Of a stretch of 64,000 nucleotides of DNA, positions 59,560 through 64,000 are shown one piece after another. The stretch spans positions 16,801 through 80,800 of the forward strand of contig CAMLLO010000020.1 of NCBI GenBank assembly GCA_946480915.1. The letters are read 5' to 3'. Within the stretch, counting starts at the first letter, position 1. Each line of letters starts with the position of its first letter. Below the pieces are notes generated by a model. The model did no database searches. It worked only from the letters and a program-made list of their open reading frames with translations, and had not been told where the DNA came from. The DNA comes from an uncultured Sphingobacteriaceae bacterium. Its GTDB lineage: Bacteria; Bacteroidota; Bacteroidia; Sphingobacteriales; Sphingobacteriaceae. The translations under genes were made by a program, and so were the position numbers.

Positions 59560-62214
59560 ATGGCCGAAGAAACGGAAAACGAAAACTCTCCTAACGACAA
59601 AATAATTTTAATAAATATTGAAGAGGAAATGAAAGCCGCTTACATCGATTACTCGATGTCGGTAATTGTTTCCCGTGCTTTACCCGATGTTCGCGACGGA
59701 TTAAAACCGGTACACCGCAGGGTACTTTATGGCATGCTCGATTTAGGAGTGACCAGTGGTAAACCACATAAAAAATCTGCACGTATCGTTGGAGATGTAC
59801 TCGGAAAGTATCACCCGCATGGTGATTCTTCGGTTTACGACACCATGGTACGTATGGCGCAGGACTGGAGCCTTCGTTATCCTTTAGTGGATGGACAGGG
59901 TAACTTTGGATCGATTGATGGTGATAGTCCGGCTGCAATGCGTTATACGGAGGCTCGTTTGAAAAAAATTGCCGAAGAAATGCTTGCAGATATCAACAAA
60001 GATACGGTTGATTACCAGTTAAACTTTGATGATTCGTTAGAAGAACCAACTGTTCTTCCTTCCAAGATCCCCAACCTTTTGATGAATGGTACCTCTGGTA
60101 TTGCCGTCGGTATGGCTACCAACATGGCCCCGCATAACATAAATGAGGTTATTGATGCAACGATTGCTTACATAGACGATAAGGATATTGAGATTGCCGG
60201 TCTGATGCAGCATATTAAAGCTCCGGATTTCCCGACTGGAGGTATTATTTATGGCCATTCTGGCGCGAAGGATGCTTATGAAACAGGTAGGGGACGGATT
60301 GTAATTCGTGCAAAAGCAGAAATCGAATCTTATGGCCATGACCGTGAGCGTATTATCGTAAATGAAATACCTTACCAGGTGAACAAGGCCATGATGATTG
60401 AGCGTACTGCTGAACTGGTAAATGAGAAAAAACTGGAAGGCATCTCGGAGATTCGTGATGAATCTGACCGTGACGGAATGCGCGTGGTTTACGAAATTAA
60501 GCGCGATGCTAATGCTTCAATCGTTTTAAATAACCTGTATAAATACACTGCGCTTCAAACATCATTCAGTATCAACAGTATTGCTTTGGTTCATGGAAGA
60601 CCGATGATGCTGAACCTTAAAGATATCATCAGACATTTTGTTGATCACCGCCATGAAGTTGTAATACGAAGAACCAAATTTGAGTTAGCCGAAGCGGAAA
60701 AACGTGCTCACATCTTAGAAGGTTTACTTATAGCATTAGATCACCTGGACGAGGTTATCAAGCTGATACGCAGCTCGGATACTCCAGAAGATGCGAGAAC
60801 CGGATTGATCGAGAAATTTGGCTTATCGGATATTCAGGCCCGCGCAATTCTGGATATGACGCTTCGTCGTTTAACAGGACTAGAGCGTGATAAAATTAAA
60901 GAAGAGTATGCTGAGTTGATGAAAACCATTGAGTACTTAAACTCAATTTTAGCTGATGAAGGCTTAAGAATGCAGATCATTAAAGATGAGCTTTCGGAGA
61001 TTAAGGAAAAATACGGTGATGAGCGTAAAACAAGCATAGTTCATTCTGCAGAAGATATGCGGATGGAAGACTTTATTGAAGATGAAGGTGTTGTAATCAC
61101 CATTTCTCATGAAGGCTATATCAAACGTACTCCATTATCAGAATATCGTACGCAAGGCAGGGGTGGAAAAGGTTCTATGGGCTCAAACTCTCGCGACGCA
61201 GATTTTATTGAGCATATTATCATTGCCTCGAACCACAATTACATGTTGTTCTTTACTGAAGCGGGTCGTTGTTTCTGGCTACGTGTATACGAAATTCCAG
61301 AAGGTTCAAGAACCAGCAAGGGAAGGGCCATCCAGAATGTTATTAATATTCCGAAAGAGGAGAAGATCAAGGCATATATCAAAGTTAAGAACTTAAGAGA
61401 TCAGGAATACCTTGATAATAATTTCATTATCATGTGTACAAAGAAGGGAACAATTAAGAAAACTTCCCTGGCTGCATATTCTCGTCCGCGTGCAAACGGA
61501 ATTAATGCTATCAATATTAATGAAGGAGATCAATTACTTGAAGCTAATTTAACGGATGGTAACAGCGAAATCATTGTTGCCTTACGCTCAGGTCGTGCTA
61601 TTCGTTTCAACGAATCTACGGTAAGGCCGATGGGACGTACCGCAACGGGTGTTCGTGGAGTTACCCTGGCACATGATAAAGATGAAGTAATTGGAATGAT
61701 CAGTATCAATGATCCTGATTCGACGATTTTAGTCGTTTCTGAAAAAGGTTATGGTAAACGTACTGACTTAGAAGATTACCGTATTACAAACCGTGGTGGT
61801 AAAGGTGTTAAAACACTTAATGTTACGGAAAAAACCGGGGACCTGATTGCGATTAAAGACATAACAGACAAAGACGATCTAATGATTATCAACAAGTCTG
61901 GCATCGTTATCCGGATTGCGGTAAGCGAACTGCGGGTAATGGGAAGAGCTACACAAGGTGTTCGTTTAATTACCCTAAAAGGGGATGATGAAATTGCTTC
62001 GGTTGCAAAGGTTGAGCACGAAGAAGAAGTTTTGGATGATGCAGAAGCCACTTTAGAAGCTGATGGCATTTTAGAAACTGAGGGTTATAAATCTTCTGAG
62101 CCGCCGGTAACAGATGAAGAAGTGATAGATACATTGAAATCATCCGATTTATCCGAAGCGTCCGACCTTGATGATGAGGATACCAATGAGGAGGATGAAC
62201 CGTTAGAAGATTAA
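59560..62214 (+). CDS. gyrA: DNA gyrase subunit A
   Basis: This 884-residue subunit breaks and rejoins DNA. The catalytic tyrosine is Tyr129 ([10 protein letters not shown]). The quinolone-pocket residues are Ser90, Ser91 and Asp94 in [11 protein letters not shown]; Ser and Asp at the main positions match sensitive wild-type enzymes. The C-terminal beta-pinwheel has the GyrA box QGRGGKG at 532-538 (usual QRRGGKG), which marks it as gyrase, not ParC. After ~830 there is a long acidic tail (..[16 protein letters not shown]). The start follows an AAAGGAAAA stretch. Two TPR genes follow on the same strand. Confidence 0.95.
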   Translation: MAEETENENSPNDKIILINIEEEMKAAYIDYSMSVIVSRALPDVRDGLKPVHRRVLYGMLDLGVTSGKPHKKSARIVGDVLGKYHPHGDSSVYDTMVRMAQDWSLRYPLVDGQGNFGSIDGDSPAAMRYTEARLKKIAEEMLADINKDTVDYQLNFDDSLEEPTVLPSKIPNLLMNGTSGIAVGMATNMAPHNINEVIDATIAYIDDKDIEIAGLMQHIKAPDFPTGGIIYGHSGAKDAYETGRGRIVIRAKAEIESYGHDRERIIVNEIPYQVNKAMMIERTAELVNEKKLEGISEIRDESDRDGMRVVYEIKRDANASIVLNNLYKYTALQTSFSINSIALVHGRPMMLNLKDIIRHFVDHRHEVVIRRTKFELAEAEKRAHILEGLLIALDHLDEVIKLIRSSDTPEDARTGLIEKFGLSDIQARAILDMTLRRLTGLERDKIKEEYAELMKTIEYLNSILADEGLRMQIIKDELSEIKEKYGDERKTSIVHSAEDMRMEDFIEDEGVVITISHEGYIKRTPLSEYRTQGRGGKGSMGSNSRDADFIEHIIIASNHNYMLFFTEAGRCFWLRVYEIPEGSRTSKGRAIQNVINIPKEEKIKAYIKVKNLRDQEYLDNNFIIMCTKKGTIKKTSLAAYSRPRANGINAININEGDQLLEANLTDGNSEIIVALRSGRAIRFNESTVRPMGRTATGVRGVTLAHDKDEVIGMISINDPDSTILVVSEKGYGKRTDLEDYRITNRGGKGVKTLNVTEKTGDLIAIKDITDKDDLMIINKSGIVIRIAVSELRVMGRATQGVRLITLKGDDEIASVAKVEHEEEVLDDAEATLEADGILETEGYKSSEPPVTDEEVIDTLKSSDLSEASDLDDEDTNEEDEPLED

Positions 62215-62223
62215 AATCATCTA

Positions 62224-63333
62224 ATGAATAAATCTATATTCCTAATATTGAGTATGTGTTTGTGCCTTAATTTTTTAGAGGCACAAACTCTTACTAAAGA
62301 AGCAATGAATAACTTTGCCAGGTATACTCAAAAGCCAGAGATAGGTACTTTGGTGAAAGCAAAAAAGAATATTGATGATGCCTATAAAACCAAAAAGGAT
62401 TCACTTAACTACAGAGTAAACTTAATAAGAGGCTTGGTTTATTCGTCCTTAGCACATGCGGATTCCACTCGAAAAATCTCCTATATAAAAGATCCCATCG
62501 ACGAAGCTCAATTTGCCCTGGATAAATTAAAAAACCCAAAGCTGAATTACAGCCACGGGGCCGAGATCAAATTTATACGCGATCAACTTTCGTATGCATG
62601 GCTGTATAAAGCCCAAAAAGCCTATAATTCCTATAATTATATAGATGCATATCAGGCATATTTATGGGTAGATTCATTAAGTTCTGATAAATACCTGGCC
62701 AGACATAATTTGGCTGTGCTGACTGAGAAGCTAGGATATTCAGACAAAGCGACATATTATTATACTTACCTGATTGCCGATAAAAAACGTTCACTGCCTG
62801 AATATTACCTGACACTCTCAAACCTTTACGAACAATCACGAAACAGTACTAAAGCTCTTGCTGTTATACAAGAAGGACGAAAGGCGTTTCCCGGAAACCG
62901 GGATCTACTTTTTAAGGAAATAAATACATATGCAGACAACGGCGCTTACGAGATGGTTTCACAATTGGTAGAAAAAGCTCTTGAGTATGCGCCAGACAAT
63001 CTGAACCTGATCTACCTGGCAGGCTTCTCCTTTGAAATGGCAGGAAAGAGTAAAAAAGCTGAAGAATTTTATAAAAAAATTATTTCTTTGGAGCAGAATA
63101 ATTATGAAGGAAATTATGCGTTAGGTTTACTTTACCTAAATTCGTATTTAAAATCTTCGGCGCATAAAAAGGATTTATTAATTAATTCAACTAAATACCT
63201 TGTTCAGGCCGAAGAGATAAAGCCAAATGAATTAAATGTTTTAAAATCGTTGACCATACTTTATAACATAACTGGAAATAAAGTGGAATTAAAACGCATC
63301 AAAAATAAATTGAGTCAAATCATCTTAAACTAA
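62224..63333 (+). CDS. Secreted tetratricopeptide-repeat protein
   Basis: This 369-residue protein has a signal peptide (..NFLEAQ) and then helical repeats. At least four TPR-like units are seen: AYNSYNYIDAYQAYLWVDSL (~135-155), DKATYYYTYLIAD, AYEMVSQLVEKALEYAPDN and KAEEFYKKIISLEQNNYEGNYALGLLYL. TPR domains hold protein partners. It is likely a periplasmic assembly or transport helper. The gene starts 9 bases after gyrA, and a similar gene follows after 7 bases, suggesting a tandem pair. Confidence 0.85.
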   Translation: MNKSIFLILSMCLCLNFLEAQTLTKEAMNNFARYTQKPEIGTLVKAKKNIDDAYKTKKDSLNYRVNLIRGLVYSSLAHADSTRKISYIKDPIDEAQFALDKLKNPKLNYSHGAEIKFIRDQLSYAWLYKAQKAYNSYNYIDAYQAYLWVDSLSSDKYLARHNLAVLTEKLGYSDKATYYYTYLIADKKRSLPEYYLTLSNLYEQSRNSTKALAVIQEGRKAFPGNRDLLFKEINTYADNGAYEMVSQLVEKALEYAPDNLNLIYLAGFSFEMAGKSKKAEEFYKKIISLEQNNYEGNYALGLLYLNSYLKSSAHKKDLLINSTKYLVQAEEIKPNELNVLKSLTILYNITGNKVELKRIKNKLSQIILN

Positions 63334-63340
63334 ACAACAA

Positions 63341-64000
63341 ATGAACTTTAAGTCTTTAATTTTTGGATTACTAATAACAAGCTTTTCGATATCTGTATTC
63401 GCACAGAAATCTGAGGTAATTTCTGCCAAAGAGAACTTAGCCAAATATTTACAAATGGCTAGAAGCATGCCGAAATTGGCATCGCCGTTTATGAAATCAG
63501 CCAAAGAATCCATGGACAAGGCGATTCTACACGAAAAAACAAAGGCTGATCCGGAATTATGGGAGATGAGAGCATTGCTTTACTCTGAGATGGCTTACAA
63601 CGACAGTACGTCTGCATCAGCAAAATATCTAACGGAGGCTCAGACTTCTTTGGTTAAGTCAAAAGAATTAGATCCTGATGCTGACGATAAAGAAAATGTA
63701 AAAAAAGCTAAACTAACTCTTTATCATACACAATTGTTAAGAGGAAAAAAACTTTTTGACGCCAAAGATTACGCTGCTGCCTATACCGAATTTAATAAAG
63801 GCTTAGAGTTTTTACCAGGGGATACGCTTAGTAATTATTATGCCGGAGTAGCCGCTCAAAATACAAAAAACTACAAAGCCGCAATAAAAAACTATACTAA
63901 TTTACTGAATACTAACTTCACTTATCTGCCTGATGTTTATACAAATCTGGCCGAGGCATATGCAGGTGATAAAGATACCACTGCGGCTATTAAAGTGCTT
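63341..64000 (+). CDS. Secreted tetratricopeptide-repeat protein (3' end outside window)
   Basis: The frame starts at ATG 63341 and remains open to the end of the window, 220 codons. It has a signal peptide (..SISVFAQ), then ISAKENLAKYLQMARSMPKLAS, and TPR-like units AKDYAAAYTEFNKGLEFLPGDTLSNYYAGVAAQNTKNYKAAIKNYTNLL, visible at ~145-190. The N-terminal layout (signal, ENL..Y, then K.A.Y..A..DS) mirrors the preceding protein, so the two are probably paralogues. The lack of a stop is due to the window edge. Confidence 0.82.
   Translation, partial: MNFKSLIFGLLITSFSISVFAQKSEVISAKENLAKYLQMARSMPKLASPFMKSAKESMDKAILHEKTKADPELWEMRALLYSEMAYNDSTSASAKYLTEAQTSLVKSKELDPDADDKENVKKAKLTLYHTQLLRGKKLFDAKDYAAAYTEFNKGLEFLPGDTLSNYYAGVAAQNTKNYKAAIKNYTNLLNTNFTYLPDVYTNLAEAYAGDKDTTAAIKVL

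Overview
The window looks like ordinary chromosome of a low-GC Bacteroidota. It most resembles the Sphingobacteriaceae (Pedobacter/Mucilaginibacter-like), but no 16S rRNA gene is present to prove that. The evidence is: a gliding-type gene (gldC); a DUF5103 type IX secretion plug lipoprotein; a TonB-dependent receptor with an N-terminal carboxypeptidase-regulatory-like domain; a DUF4202 protein; a dihydroorotase with the QxH variant I recall from this phylum; promoters of the TTTG / TAnnTTTG type instead of E. coli-type boxes; and little use of Shine-Dalgarno sequences. Genes are dense on both strands. I see no rRNA, tRNA, CRISPR array, transposase or phage gene.

Layout. 1-5 kb: the 3' end of a secreted pectate lyase, then a sugar-nucleotide aminotransferase and a membrane 4,6-dehydratase (a UDP-bacillosamine-like pair), then a small HTH protein. 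5-9 kb: an RRM RNA-binding protein, an NTF2-like secreted protein, a hydroxyacid dehydrogenase and a phosphohexomutase. 9.5-13.2 kb: a glycosyltransferase-like protein, an MBOAT O-acyltransferase and an SGNH-like partner, which look like a surface-polysaccharide acylation cassette. 13-18 kb: an EVE protein, a thioesterase, the T9SS plug lipoprotein and an ABC-F ATPase. 18-28.6 kb: valS, holA, pyrC, a DEAD helicase, gldC and a DNA repair methyltransferase. 28.6-36 kb: a dispersed cytochrome c maturation set (ccmB, C, D, E, F), interrupted by a methyltransferase and by glutamate dehydrogenase. 36-43 kb: ferredoxin/IscX, a KdsC-type phosphatase, Maf, Ppx/GppA, a Nat-type ABC exporter, a lone receiver protein and ddl. 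43-53 kb: rpsO, pnp, a small CBM48 protein, DUF4202, rpe, a TonB receptor and serC-serA. 53-64 kb: an HDAC-like deacetylase, ppnP, a MATE pump, an AlbA_2 protein, an MFS carrier, hemF, gyrA and two TPR proteins, the last cut by the window edge.

How the genes work together. Coherent units are serC-serA (serine from 3-phosphoglycerate), the two-gene nucleotide-sugar pair, the GT-MBOAT-SGNH cassette, ccmE-ccmF (heme delivery to apocytochrome c), the Nat ATPase-permease pair and fdx-iscX (Fe-S assembly). Most other genes are single housekeeping units.

The most unusual signals are in RNA-level structure. A perfect 14-bp hairpin with a U-tract covers the start codon and first codons of the T9SS plug gene. 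A long folded region with two competing pairings follows hemF. A nested palindrome sits between iscX and the KdsC-type gene. An out-of-frame 7-nt tandem repeat lies inside valS. A group of genes has its -7 promoter box 1-9 nt from the ATG, suggesting leaderless mRNAs. I did not find a clear new multi-gene defence or signalling system.
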